A stretch of 64,000 nt of DNA from Vibrio bivalvicida (GTDB lineage Bacteria; Pseudomonadota; Gammaproteobacteria; Enterobacterales; Vibrionaceae). This document shows positions 26,890-35,770 of this stretch, one piece after another. Within the stretch, counting starts at the first letter, position 1. Each line of letters begins with the position of its first letter. The notes beneath the pieces were generated by a model. That model was not told the origin of the DNA, made no database searches, and saw only the letters and a list, made by a program, of their open reading frames with translations. The translations under genes were made by a program, and so were the position numbers. The stretch spans positions 1 to 64,000 of the forward strand of contig NZ_LLEI02000016.1 in assembly GCF_001399455.2 (NCBI RefSeq), in the 5' to 3' direction.

Positions 26890-27870
26890 ATGAGTAAATC
26901 TCAAAATGACATTTCTGATGATAATGCTGATCTACTGACCGAAATTTCCGTCGCCTACTATCAGGATGGAGCGACTCAGGAAGAAATTTCCAAGAAGTTT
27001 TCTGTCTCTCGTGCCAAGGTTGGCCGTATGTTAAAACAGGCTCGCGATGAAGGTATTGTTGAAATTACGGTTAAGTATCACCCGGTGTTTAGTGCCAAAA
27101 TAGAACAGCGTCTTATTGAACGCTTTGGTGTTAAGCGTGCATTAATCGCCCTTGATCAGCCGGTTGAAGAGCAACAACGACAACAAGTTGCAGGGCTAGT
27201 GTCAAAATATATGGCCAGTTCTATTCAAAATGGGTCAGTGGTTACCGTTGGGCAGGGGCGTAATGTTTCTGCCGTTGCTCACCATGTTGGTGTTATTCCT
27301 CAGCGTGATGTTAAGTTTGTTTGTGGCATCGGTGGCATTCACCCGAGAGGAGGGATGTTTAACGCCGACCACATATGTCGTCAGTTCGCTAAAAGTTATG
27401 GTGGAACGTCGGAAACCCTATATGCCCCCGCATATGCAGAAAACCGAGAGCAGAAGCTCGCTTTCATGCAAAACGCGACCGTTAAGCAAACCTTGGATCT
27501 TGCACGTAAAGCTGATGTAGCTCTGGTTGGTATTGGTGATATGAGTGAGAACAGCTACATGGTCGATCTTGGCTGGTTTACGGCTGATGAAGTTGTTCAG
27601 TCTCGAATGCAGCAGGGGGTTGTGGGCGATTTTGCAGGTTATGACTTCTTTGACATTCACGGTCAATCTGCCAAAACGGTCATGAGTGACCGCGTTATTG
27701 GACTGAGTATTGATGAGTTTAGGCCGATCTCTGAGGTGATTGCTATTGCAGCCGAAAACAGTAAGCCGCTAGCGCTGCTGGGTGCTCTCAGAACAGGTGT
27801 GATAGATGTTATTGCTACCAGCGTGAGCAATGCATTAACGGTATTAAACCTTGATGAACAAATGAAGTAA
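26890..27870 (+). CDS. SorC/DeoR-family sugar-binding transcriptional regulator
   Basis: 326 residues from the ATG at 26890 (GGAAG upstream); a GTG at 26875 is an alternative. The N-terminal helix-turn-helix (about 20-55, YYQDGATQEEISKKFSVSRAKVGRMLKQAR) is followed by the SorC effector domain, with the sugar-phosphate-binding pattern of that family (VTVGQGRNVSAVA and GIGGIHPRGG). SorC regulators sense phosphorylated sugars. Divergence from tal-tkt and the repeated operator-like sites in the gap make it the likely controller of that pair. The effector, perhaps a pentose phosphate, is inference. Confidence 0.9.
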   Translation: MSKSQNDISDDNADLLTEISVAYYQDGATQEEISKKFSVSRAKVGRMLKQARDEGIVEITVKYHPVFSAKIEQRLIERFGVKRALIALDQPVEEQQRQQVAGLVSKYMASSIQNGSVVTVGQGRNVSAVAHHVGVIPQRDVKFVCGIGGIHPRGGMFNADHICRQFAKSYGGTSETLYAPAYAENREQKLAFMQNATVKQTLDLARKADVALVGIGDMSENSYMVDLGWFTADEVVQSRMQQGVVGDFAGYDFFDIHGQSAKTVMSDRVIGLSIDEFRPISEVIAIAAENSKPLALLGALRTGVIDVIATSVSNALTVLNLDEQMK

Positions 27871-27907
27871 TCTGATGAAGTACAAATTCATATTGTTTGT
27901 GTTCGCA

Positions 27908-28810
27908 TCATAACTTGTCTTTTGAGATTAGTTTCAAAAAGTCAATAAAAGCACGAATTCTTGATGGCATCTGTAGTCCGTAGTTATGAACAACCCAAAC
28001 AGGTGCTATCAGCTTGACTTGTTCGCCAGTGACCTGAACCAATTTCTGTTGCAGTAATTCTTCACCGATAGCTAACTTTGGCAGACAAGCAATTCCAAGT
28101 CCTGATAACGCCATTAGTTTAATAGTAGGGACACTATCTCCGATACGATTTGCTCGAAAACGATAGCTTATTGAATTCGTGTTACTTGTATCAAACTTTC
28201 TCTCGACATTTGTTCCTTCCCACTGATTCGCAATGTAGTCGCAGTTAGCCAAATCAGACTTAGACAGAGGAAGAGATAGATCTTTCTGTGCGATATAATC
28301 TGGTGAGCAGCACAACACTTGCTCAAGTTCGCCAAGCTTGAATGCCCTAGCACTCGAATCAGGCAACTCTCCAACCGTAACAGATAAATCAATATACTTT
28401 TCAATAAGATTTAACCGCATGTCATTAGCTATCAACTGTGGTTCGATCTGCGGGTTAAGTCTGACAAAATCGCATATAGCAGGGCCTATCAACTGGTTCA
28501 TCAATGTATGAGGTGAGGTTATCGTTATTGTACCTGCAAGGTCGGCATTGGCACTACGTGCTTCTTCTTCTGCCAGAGACATCAGTTTGTTTAATTCTAA
28601 ACACCTTTGGTAGAAACGTTGGCCAGCTTCGGTAAGGGATTGGCGGCGTGTAGTGCGGGTAATGAGCTTAACATTGAGGTGGTGTTCAAGTGCTTGAAGG
28701 TGATGACTAACGACAGATTTCGACACGTCGAGTTGATCCGAGGCTTTGGTTATCGATCCTGACTCTACGATTTGAACGAAAACTTGCATGCGGTGAAGGT
28801 CTGATTTCAT
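27908..28810 (-). CDS. LysR-family transcriptional regulator, divergent from the ABM/RidA unit
   Basis: 300 residues with an N-terminal helix-turn-helix (about 5-60, ASDQLDVSKSVVSHHLQALE) and a LysR substrate domain (about 90-295). It is related in build to the LysR gene at 9935 (same branch with SVVS recognition helix). It is divergent from the two-gene ABM/RidA unit at 28922 with a 111-base gap, so it likely controls that unit. Confidence 0.88.
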   Translation of the reverse strand: MKSDLHRMQVFVQIVESGSITKASDQLDVSKSVVSHHLQALEHHLNVKLITRTTRRQSLTEAGQRFYQRCLELNKLMSLAEEEARSANADLAGTITITSPHTLMNQLIGPAICDFVRLNPQIEPQLIANDMRLNLIEKYIDLSVTVGELPDSSARAFKLGELEQVLCCSPDYIAQKDLSLPLSKSDLANCDYIANQWEGTNVERKFDTSNTNSISYRFRANRIGDSVPTIKLMALSGLGIACLPKLAIGEELLQQKLVQVTGEQVKLIAPVWVVHNYGLQMPSRIRAFIDFLKLISKDKL

Positions 28811-28921
28811 TTTATTGTTCGATTAAATAAGACTGTTAGTTATATAGTAAGGTATTTATCTAATCAGTAAAACAATTAAGATTGCATTTGAACTCAAACA
28901 ATAAGCCTAAAGGAGAGAACC

Positions 28922-29212
28922 ATGAGTATTTTAGTGCAATTTCAACTAAATCACGCGCCTGAGAATAACCAGTTAGTTAAAGATTTCTTTACCGAGATCT
29001 TACCAGACACTCGATCTTTTGAAGGGAATATATCTGCACACTTGTTTCAAAATAGCCAGGTTGATAAAACCTTGGTGTTGTTTGAAGAGTGGCAAAGCGA
29101 AATGCATTTTAAAAAGTACATTAGTTGGAGAAAAGAGATAGGAGATTTTGACCGACTTGGCGCTCTGTTGTCACAAGAACCAAATATTTCTATCTTATCT
29201 AAGGAAGTCTGA
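28922..29212 (+). CDS. ABM-domain (antibiotic biosynthesis monooxygenase-like) small protein
   Basis: 96 residues, the length of a single dimeric alpha-beta barrel ABM domain. The pattern VQFQLNHAPENNQLVKDFF, then FEGNISAHLFQN, then LVLFEEWQSEMHFKKYI is characteristic. Members include quinol monooxygenase YgiN and heme-degrading enzymes; the residues here do not decide between a catalytic and a binding role. AAAGGAG stands before the ATG. The stop overlaps the start of the RidA-family gene by one base, so the two act together. Confidence 0.8.
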   Translation: MSILVQFQLNHAPENNQLVKDFFTEILPDTRSFEGNISAHLFQNSQVDKTLVLFEEWQSEMHFKKYISWRKEIGDFDRLGALLSQEPNISILSKEV

Positions 29213-29616
29213 TGAATAAGGTATGGAGCCCGTCAAATGTTCCTCTACCTGCGGCGAATTACCATCAGTGTGCTGTGATTCCAGCCAGTTCTACGAAACT
29301 ACACATAGCGGGGCAGCTAGGCATTGATATCAATGGAGATGTTCCTGAAAGTGTCGAAGAGCAAATAGTATTAACTTGGTCCAACCTACAAGGTGTTTTG
29401 CATGCCAATAAAATGGACATAGAAGATTTAGTTAGTGTGCGGATTTACCTAACTGATCGAAATGACTTGCCCTTATATCGCCTTGCCAAGGAACGCTTAC
29501 CTTTCGATGTTGGTGGGTTGCCGACTACATTACTGTTTGTTGAAGGTTTGTTTGACTTACGTTGGAAAGTAGAAATAGAAGCTGAGGCTGCAAAATCTTT
29601 TGACAACAAAAAGTGA
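29212..29616 (+). CDS. RidA/YjgF-family protein
   Basis: 134 residues, typical length. The core is recognisable (KLHIAGQLGID, then EEQIVLTWSNLQGVLHANKMDIEDLVSVRIYLTD, then GLPTTLLFVEGLF). In RidA proper an Arg in a conserved RAA/ARA motif near residue 105 is needed for imine hydrolysis; here the equivalent region reads PTTLLFVEGL, so this is probably a RidA subfamily member with another activity. It is coupled to the ABM gene and followed by a terminator. A role in detoxifying a reactive or aromatic metabolite is inference. Confidence 0.82.
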   Translation: MNKVWSPSNVPLPAANYHQCAVIPASSTKLHIAGQLGIDINGDVPESVEEQIVLTWSNLQGVLHANKMDIEDLVSVRIYLTDRNDLPLYRLAKERLPFDVGGLPTTLLFVEGLFDLRWKVEIEAEAAKSFDNKK

Positions 29617-29621
29617 CTGAT

Positions 29622-29647
29622 AAAGGCGGCACTGTCGCCTTTTATTT
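29622..29647 (+). terminator. Terminator of the ABM/RidA unit
   Basis: AAAGGCG/CGCCTTT stem with loop GCACTGT, then TTTATTT. Confidence 0.88.
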
Positions 29648-30169
29648 GTGTTACAAGGTCACTACTAGCGAAGATCCATAATCCCTCCAATCCTATCCAA
29701 AAATCTCAGAGCAGTATTGCTAGTGAAGCCGAAATAATTCGTAATGGTGCATAGATCACATTAATGGTTTTTTATAAAGCTCACTCGATTCCATATTTCT
29801 CGTTCATTTTTACAGCTCCTTAACAACCAGTAGCCACAATGAACATGGTTTCTCAATTTGTCGCTGTTACCCATTGTTAGAAAATTCGTCTGCTATTTTT
29901 GTCGTTTATAGTATAAAACTCATGTAAAGCCTAGTTTAGAGTCAACATTCTAAGTTCAATCAATTCAATCCCTATTTGGTTATATTCTCATTTTTTTTAC
30001 ACATACGTTATGTGAAATTTTGTTGATAAGTGTTGCGTTGTATAAGTCATGTTTATGGCACTATAAATATTGCTGTTTGTATCTATATGACACAATTGTT
30101 ATTTTGCAGCTAAATTATTTAGATCACTAAAAAAAACATAAAAACCGCAACATCGAGGTAGTTTCGACC
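29648..30169. other. AT-rich intergenic region without a recognised gene
   Basis: About 520 AT-rich bases before the second LysR gene. I see no credible ORF, RNA gene or repeat. The last 150 bases probably hold the LysR promoter. The low GC content fits H-NS-type silencing near the Tad locus, but this is only inference. Confidence 0.4.
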
Positions 30170-31078
30170 ATGAAAACCGTCAATAGAAGTATCGACGTCA
30201 AATACCTAAGAACTTTTTCGCAGGTTGCTAAGCATAAGAGTTTTACAGCAGCGGCCGAGTCGCTGTTTATGACCCAACCTGCGGTTTCACAACATATTAA
30301 GAAGATTGAAAGTACGATAGGGGCAAGTATTTTTGATAGAAAAGATGGTTTTGTACTCACAAAGCATGGTCAGGTTCTACTTGAATATGTTGACCAAACC
30401 ATGTCTATGTATGAGAAGTTGTTCCACGATTTGGAAAGTGTTGAGTTGCGCGATCAGTTCAACATTGCAATTGCAGAGTCATTTTGCCCAGATATGGTCG
30501 ACAAGATCATCAATGAATTTAGAACGCTGAACAATATCGACCTGTCCATCACCAGTTTCGCGAGCTGTGGGCATCTGGATATCGATAACTATGACTTGAT
30601 TTTTTCAGTCAGTAGACTTCCGTGCATTAATGGACGTTCCTACCAACTCAATACAGTCAATTACGCTATTGCTCATTCACATGTGATGGATCCCCGTGAG
30701 TGCTATCCGCAACGCATAGTGTATTGTCATACGCTAAATCGATCGGACGTCCAAGACATACTTAAGCAGCATGGAATCGATGCTTCTTTAGTGACGAGCT
30801 GGGTTTCAACCAACTCACTGCGTTTGATTAAGAATGAACTCGAAACAAATGGAACGGTATTAATTTTCCCGGAATGGTCAGTTAGAAACCTAGACTGCCG
30901 AAAAGTGATCATCAATCAGAAAGCCAACATGTATGTTTGGTGTAGTGATGATGTTACTCACGAGCTCGAAGAACTAGGATTAAAATCTAAAATGCAAGAG
31001 CTGTTTGAACTTCGGGAAGATGCGTACATGAAGCAACAAGACGCCAGTTTTAACGCCTGTCACTTACCCTGTGTTTAG
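30170..31078 (+). CDS. LysR-family transcriptional regulator next to the Tad locus
   Basis: 302 residues. The N-terminal helix-turn-helix is clear (about 10-65, TFSQVAKHKSFTAAAESLFMTQPAVSQHIKKIE). The C-terminal domain (about 95-270) is weakly conserved and has several Cys and His residues, for instance in the tail NACHLPCV. GAGGT lies about 10 bases before the ATG. Its end overlaps the convergent prepilin peptidase gene by four bases, which ties it physically to the pilus locus. It is a candidate regulator of that locus, without direct evidence. Confidence 0.85.
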   Translation: MKTVNRSIDVKYLRTFSQVAKHKSFTAAAESLFMTQPAVSQHIKKIESTIGASIFDRKDGFVLTKHGQVLLEYVDQTMSMYEKLFHDLESVELRDQFNIAIAESFCPDMVDKIINEFRTLNNIDLSITSFASCGHLDIDNYDLIFSVSRLPCINGRSYQLNTVNYAIAHSHVMDPRECYPQRIVYCHTLNRSDVQDILKQHGIDASLVTSWVSTNSLRLIKNELETNGTVLIFPEWSVRNLDCRKVIINQKANMYVWCSDDVTHELEELGLKSKMQELFELREDAYMKQQDASFNACHLPCV

Positions 31079-31533
31079 AAACTGAGAAAAGAGAGAGTCG
31101 TACAAGCAAATCCACTGATCGAAATAGGTATTCCATAGGGGATACCTTTTTCAAATAAACTTTTATTCGTCGCAAGTCCTATTAGGTACATGACAACTAA
31201 TTGAACACCGCCCAAACCACCTACCATAACTAAGCAAGCCATAGTGAGTTCCGGCTTGATGCCCAACAAAAACGCACACAGAAGCTTTATGTCTCCGGCA
31301 CCGAAACAGCCAAACAACCATACCATCACTAAAACTAAGAAAATAATAGCAGTTTCTAAAGTTGATTGAAGAATATAACCGTAGTAACAAGCCGCGATTG
31401 AATTTATAACAACTATTAACTTACAAAGGCTGTTGGATATTGTTCTGTATTTGTGGTCGCTATTACAAGCCCTAGCAGAACATAGAATGTTTAAAGTTAT
31501 AAATGTGATTGAAATAACGATGTCTATAATCAT
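31075..31533 (-). CDS. tadV: Type IV prepilin peptidase of Tad system (TadV/CpaA-like)
   Basis: 152 residues, about five hydrophobic helices and no N-terminal methylase domain, as in TadV. The aspartate-protease motif FGAGDIKLL is in the middle (about residues 75-83) and a first Asp of the pair is expected near the N-terminus (NSDHKYRTISN). It cleaves the Flp prepilin and the TadE/TadF pseudopilins after glycine in the inner membrane. It is on the opposite strand from the rest of the locus, divergent from flp, so it may be expressed separately. Confidence 0.88.
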   Translation of the reverse strand: MIIDIVISITFITLNILCSARACNSDHKYRTISNSLCKLIVVINSIAACYYGYILQSTLETAIIFLVLVMVWLFGCFGAGDIKLLCAFLLGIKPELTMACLVMVGGLGGVQLVVMYLIGLATNKSLFEKGIPYGIPISISGFACTTLSFLSF

Positions 31534-31708
31534 ATTAGAATAGTAACTTCATTACTTGATATTTTCAATGTGAACAGTATAAAGATACCTTATACTTCCA
31601 TAAGTAGTAATGTGCCTTATTCGTAATAATAAAAAATTATGTCCATATAAAAACTAATAATTTGTTGTGAGCGGTTTGTGGTGATTTAATTCCTTTTGAA
31701 ACATACAG

Positions 31709-31718
31709 GGCCTAGGCC
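31709..31718. promoter_or_regulatory. Ten-base palindrome upstream of flp
   Basis: GGCCTAGGCC is a perfect palindrome and very GC-rich inside a strongly AT-rich 200-base gap. It ends 19 bases before the flp ATG. It may be an operator or lie in the leader. Confidence 0.35.
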
Positions 31719-31737
31719 AATATTTTAGAGGAACATT

Positions 31738-31950
31738 ATGTACTACAAAACTTTAGCTAAGCTTGCAGAGCTTAAAATGAAATTCGAAGATGACATCCGT
31801 GGTGTAACCGCTGTTGAGTATGCAATTATCGCCGTTGTTATGTCAGCGCTTGTATTAGCTGCTTTCCAAACCGATGCACTTAAAAATGCTATTACTGGTG
31901 CTTTAACAGCAGTAACTAATAACTTAACTACAGCTACAGGTAGTAAGTAA
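31738..31950 (+). CDS. flp: Flp-type pilin
   Basis: 70 residues. The leader ends in IRG and the cleavage site is Gly22|Val23, followed by TAVEYAIIAVV with Glu at +5 and Tyr at +6, the hallmark of Flp pilins. The mature part is a hydrophobic helix and a short Thr/Ala-rich tail. The leader peptide is cut by TadV. AGAGGA precedes the ATG, and a hairpin follows the gene, so the pilin is likely made in excess over the assembly proteins. It is the major subunit of the tight-adherence pilus. Confidence 0.95.
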   Translation: MYYKTLAKLAELKMKFEDDIRGVTAVEYAIIAVVMSALVLAAFQTDALKNAITGALTAVTNNLTTATGSK

Positions 31951-31970
31951 TTTATTAAACTGAAATTTTA

Positions 31971-31990
31971 AGGGGCGTTAGCCCCTGTTT
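31971..31990 (+). terminator. Leaky terminator between flp and the assembly genes
   Basis: AGGGGC/GCCCCT stem with loop GTTA, then GTTTCGTT. The short and broken T run suggests partial read-through, which would give more pilin than assembly mRNA. Confidence 0.65.
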
Positions 31991-32010
31991 CGTTACTACT
32001 TAGAATTAAT

Positions 32011-32787
32011 ATGAATAGAACAGTTATTCTTGTACTCGTTGCTCTCGCTATTTTCTCTACCTTTATATTTATTAACAATAACTATCTTTTGTCAAATGAA
32101 GTTCAACAATCTGAAATTATTAAAACTGAGCCTAAAGTTACTGTCTTAGTCATAGATCGTAAGGCCGAAAAAGGTCAAATAATAACAACGTACTCGCACA
32201 AGACAGAGTTGGTTAAATTGACACAACTAGAGGGTGTAGATTATACACCACAGAATGAAATTATAATTAAGCAAGGCGCTCTTTTTAGGCGAGATTTAAA
32301 TCCCGGTGAACTGATCTCTCAAGAAGATATTTCAAATCCAGGTGATAGAGACTATATGTTTTTGTCCATTAATGAAGGAGAGTTGCCTTACTATTACCAT
32401 GTGACTGGCCTTGGAGTCGTACAAACACTAGCACTATTTCCTGGTGACAAAGTGAGTTTTGTTTCTACAACTTCTTCCGAAAACAATTTGTTGGAAGAAG
32501 GGTATGGTGATGTTGGTGGTTTAGTTAGTCGCGTGATTATTAGTGGCGCAAGGGTTTTACAGGTCATTAAAGGTGATGAAGACGAAGACGCTCAGGATGC
32601 GGAAGATAAGCAATACAGCATCGTAATAGCCCTTAAAATGCGTGATGTACTAAAGCTAGAAATGGCACAAAAAGTGGGTGACGTCAATATTGTTCCAGCT
32701 GAGATCGAAAACCGTTATTTATCCATTCGTAGCAGTGATTTGCTAGAAACACAATTTGGTGTAAGAGAGTTGAGGGGTAAAGACTAA
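32011..32787 (+). CDS. rcpC: Tad pilus assembly protein RcpC/CpaB
   Basis: 258 residues. A single N-terminal membrane helix (about 5-24) is followed by a SAF-like domain (about 48-130, with VLVIDRKAEKGQIITTYSHK and a second LNPGELISQEDI segment) and a C-terminal beta-rich domain. CpaB/RcpC sits in the periplasm and supports the secretin. The stop abuts the ATG of the secretin gene without a gap. A stretch of acidic residues (about 188-201) is a lineage feature. Confidence 0.88.
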   Translation: MNRTVILVLVALAIFSTFIFINNNYLLSNEVQQSEIIKTEPKVTVLVIDRKAEKGQIITTYSHKTELVKLTQLEGVDYTPQNEIIIKQGALFRRDLNPGELISQEDISNPGDRDYMFLSINEGELPYYYHVTGLGVVQTLALFPGDKVSFVSTTSSENNLLEEGYGDVGGLVSRVIISGARVLQVIKGDEDEDAQDAEDKQYSIVIALKMRDVLKLEMAQKVGDVNIVPAEIENRYLSIRSSDLLETQFGVRELRGKD

Positions 32788-34113
32788 ATGATAGCAAATA
32801 AAACTAAGTCAGCAGCTCTGATATGTCTTATTCTCGCGTTACCTTCTTATGCTTCGCAACTGATGAGCTTAGATCAAGGGGCTGCCAAAACAATCAACCT
32901 AAAACGTCAGATTGCTACTGTTTTTGTCGCAAACCAACAAATCGCTGACTATAAAATTATTGATGAAAATAAGGTCGTAGTATATGGCGTTGGTCAAGGT
33001 AGCACGTCGGTAATTGTATACGATCGCGGCGGAAACGAAATCTACAACGCTGAGCTAGTGGTAAACCAAAGCCTGAGGCTGTTGAAACAGACTATTATTG
33101 CACGCTTCCCGGATGAAAGTGTTGTTGTTTCGAATGTCGGTGACCAAGTGGTACTAGACGGCATAGTCAGTAGCGAAGAGGTCAAACAAAAAGTGTATCG
33201 CTTGGTGGGTGAGATGCTAAAAAAAGAGCGCCGTAGGCACGCTTATGAGCTTAGGGATGCGGACGGAGAAGAGTATGATGAATTAGACTATACCTCTCGA
33301 TTTACTTACGATCAGGTGATCAATAATCTTAAAGTTTTAACCACTGAACAAATCAATGTAAAGCTGACTGTCGCAGAAGTCTCTAGCTCGTTTTTGACTG
33401 AGTTAGGCGTCACTTATAGCGATAGTGGTGAACCAGGAAAATTCGTTAACAAACTGCTTGATTTCACTGCTCAAGATATTGTTTCTGTTATTTCAGCCAG
33501 TGGAGATGACAAGATTGGGCAAGTTCTGGCCGAACCAAATTTGTCGGTGATCTCTGGCGAGCAGGCTAGCTTTCTTGCTGGTGGCGAAATCCCTATTGCT
33601 GTTCGTGATGAAGATGGTATCAGCATTAGTTACAAAGAGTATGGTGTTAAGCTAGCCATGGTCGCGAAAGTGACTGATTCTGAAAACATCCGTCTTACAC
33701 TTATGCCAGAAGTTAGCTCGATTGATGAATCGAACAAAACATCAACAGGCTTAATCTCTGTCCCTACACTCAGGACTCGTCGCGCGCAAACTACCGTTCA
33801 TCTTAAAGACGGCCAAAGTTTTGTACTCGCTGGCCTCTTAACCTCAGAAGAGCGTGAAGCGCTAACTAAAATTCCATTCCTTGGTGATATCCCAATTTTA
33901 GGCGCTTTATTTAGCCATACGACCACAAACCGTTCGAAAACAGAATTGATCATCGTAGCAACGGTCAATCTTGTTGACCCAGTAGATTCAGAAGAGGTCA
34001 AGCTACCAAGCTTTAGACGTACTAGTGATATAGAGCGATTATTCCGAATCGATTTATCGGAATTAAATGAGCCAGAACTTGAAGGAACAATAGAACAGGG
34101 AGGTTTCAACTGA
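32788..34113 (+). CDS. rcpA: Tad secretin RcpA/CpaC
   Basis: 441 residues. A signal peptide (about 1-22, cleavage after SYA) is followed by a pilus-secretin N-domain (LDQGAAKTINLKRQIATVFVA), a BON-like part and the secretin domain (about 220-415), with SGEQASFLAGGEIPIAV and RRAQTTVHLKDGQSFVLAGLL. Secretins of this family form the outer-membrane pore through which the pilus passes. It overlaps the next gene by one base. Confidence 0.93.
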   Translation: MIANKTKSAALICLILALPSYASQLMSLDQGAAKTINLKRQIATVFVANQQIADYKIIDENKVVVYGVGQGSTSVIVYDRGGNEIYNAELVVNQSLRLLKQTIIARFPDESVVVSNVGDQVVLDGIVSSEEVKQKVYRLVGEMLKKERRRHAYELRDADGEEYDELDYTSRFTYDQVINNLKVLTTEQINVKLTVAEVSSSFLTELGVTYSDSGEPGKFVNKLLDFTAQDIVSVISASGDDKIGQVLAEPNLSVISGEQASFLAGGEIPIAVRDEDGISISYKEYGVKLAMVAKVTDSENIRLTLMPEVSSIDESNKTSTGLISVPTLRTRRAQTTVHLKDGQSFVLAGLLTSEEREALTKIPFLGDIPILGALFSHTTTNRSKTELIIVATVNLVDPVDSEEVKLPSFRRTSDIERLFRIDLSELNEPELEGTIEQGGFN

Positions 34114-34574
34114 TGCGTTGGATAGTTATTTCAATGTTGGCACTTTTAAGCGCGGCATGCAGTCAAGTAGATACTGCCAACTCGAGTGTTATTGAGCAAT
34201 TGGAAGAGCGATTGGAGTTTAATACCACTCAAGGTGACGATTCAATGGCGCGAGCAGTAGCTTTTATAAAGGACATAAAAAGACGTGAGCCTAAAGCTAG
34301 ATTTGTCGTTGAGTACAAAACGGGGTCGAGTGATTTTGTCGCGACTCTACATGATAAGTTTAAAACAGAAGGTGTGGCAAAGGATAGATACAAGGTTGTA
34401 CTAGCTAACCCTAATCAAGAAAAAAATATTTTGCTCAAAGCCCAGTACGTGCGAATCAGAAGCAGTGATTGTGGAGTGATGACTTTCAGCAAAAGAGAGG
34501 CTTACCGATTTGGCTGCAGTGTTGAACACAACCGAAATATTAGCTTAGTTAATCCAATCACACGAGTTCAATAA
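34113..34574 (+). CDS. CpaD-like lipoprotein (RcpB position)
   Basis: 153 residues. A lipobox gives Cys16 in LLSAAC, so it is a lipoprotein. The C-terminus with FGCSVEHNRNISLVNP resembles the CpaD family tail (GC-x-N-x-NLA). CpaD-type proteins help the secretin in the outer membrane. Position and size match RcpB/CpaD of other Tad loci, although identity in the middle part cannot be judged. Confidence 0.75.
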   Translation: MRWIVISMLALLSAACSQVDTANSSVIEQLEERLEFNTTQGDDSMARAVAFIKDIKRREPKARFVVEYKTGSSDFVATLHDKFKTEGVAKDRYKVVLANPNQEKNILLKAQYVRIRSSDCGVMTFSKREAYRFGCSVEHNRNISLVNPITRVQ

Positions 34575-34576
34575 AC

Positions 34577-35770
34577 ATGGATCTAGATATCTTATTTAAA
34601 AACTCGTCTTCGAAAATGAAGGAGAGTATATCGGCAAGGGATCTTGTTGTTTCAGATGACGCTGAGTTTATCGAGTCCGTCAACGACTTGTATGCGATTG
34701 AAGGCTACGCAAAGCCTATAGAAGTAGCGGACATTGATAACGACAGTGCTTGGAATCATTCTGATATCCAGCTAAATCACGTCATATTGGACTTGCGTGG
34801 TGCTAGTAATGTAGTCGACCAAACCTCAGAGATTGCCACGCGCTTAGATGTCAGTATTTCATTACTGGTAGTGTGCGACGTTGATTCGATTAAGTTACGA
34901 AACCAGGTTCACTCGTTAGGTGCGAACTATGTGTTGTGGGATGTGGAGCTTGACGCATTACTTGCGGCAATTAAGTCTAGTGAGGACCAAGAATCAAGTG
35001 TTAAGCGTACCCGAGTCGCTAAGCGAATCCTGGTCCTAGGAACAAAAGGTGGGGTGGGAGTCTCTAGCGTTAGCTCCCTTCTATGCCACTCTCTGGCAGG
35101 ACTGGCTAATCTAAAAACTTTGCTTGTCGATCATGATTCAGGCGCAATGAACAGCGATATCTATCTTGGGATAAAAGGGCTTAAAGCTAAGCAAAACAGC
35201 ATAGATTTAAATCAAATTGATATTGATGATGCAATTGCTAAGACGTACCTCCACTCTGTAATGGATAAGTTGGATTACCTCGTTTTGGAAAAGAATATAG
35301 CTTGCCTGTCGGACCATGCGACAACGCTATTTAATTTGTCTAATCAGCTTATTGATCAATACAACTTTATTATCGACTCAGTACCATTGTCTTGCTACGA
35401 AGAAATCCATGACCAAGAGTTAAGTGAAAAATATCACCGTATTTTTGTCGTATGTGATCCTTCTGTATCGTCGCTACGATCTTACAACTTATTGAAGAAA
35501 AAGCTCGGCAAAACGGAACATGAGTTGGTGTTTAACCTTAATCGCCCTGCAAAAGATTTCATGGTGACACTGCCTAGCGCCAAAGAGCGAATCCGGGTTA
35601 AAACTAGCATTGATTTCTCGTATGAACCGGCGTTGGAAAAGGTGCTTATTCAGCAGGGTATCGGGCATTTCATGCAATCCAAATCGTCGGCTTCGATAGC
35701 TAATATGGTTTCTACCCTAACGGGCAAGAAGATCAAAACCAAACCACGTTTTTCACTGTTTAGAAAATGA
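34577..35770 (+). CDS. tadZ: Tad pilus localisation ATPase TadZ/CpaE
   Basis: 397 residues. The N-terminus (about 30-140) looks like an atypical receiver domain. The ParA/MinD-like domain follows, with the P-loop VLGTKGGVGVSS at about 153-164. The consensus is KGGxGK[TS]; the second lysine, which normally contacts the phosphates, is replaced by Val. TadZ proteins with altered P-loops are known in the family, and they bind to the pole and locate the Tad machine. It starts two bases after the CpaD-like gene and overlaps tadA by four bases. Confidence 0.9.
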   Translation: MDLDILFKNSSSKMKESISARDLVVSDDAEFIESVNDLYAIEGYAKPIEVADIDNDSAWNHSDIQLNHVILDLRGASNVVDQTSEIATRLDVSISLLVVCDVDSIKLRNQVHSLGANYVLWDVELDALLAAIKSSEDQESSVKRTRVAKRILVLGTKGGVGVSSVSSLLCHSLAGLANLKTLLVDHDSGAMNSDIYLGIKGLKAKQNSIDLNQIDIDDAIAKTYLHSVMDKLDYLVLEKNIACLSDHATTLFNLSNQLIDQYNFIIDSVPLSCYEEIHDQELSEKYHRIFVVCDPSVSSLRSYNLLKKKLGKTEHELVFNLNRPAKDFMVTLPSAKERIRVKTSIDFSYEPALEKVLIQQGIGHFMQSKSSASIANMVSTLTGKKIKTKPRFSLFRK

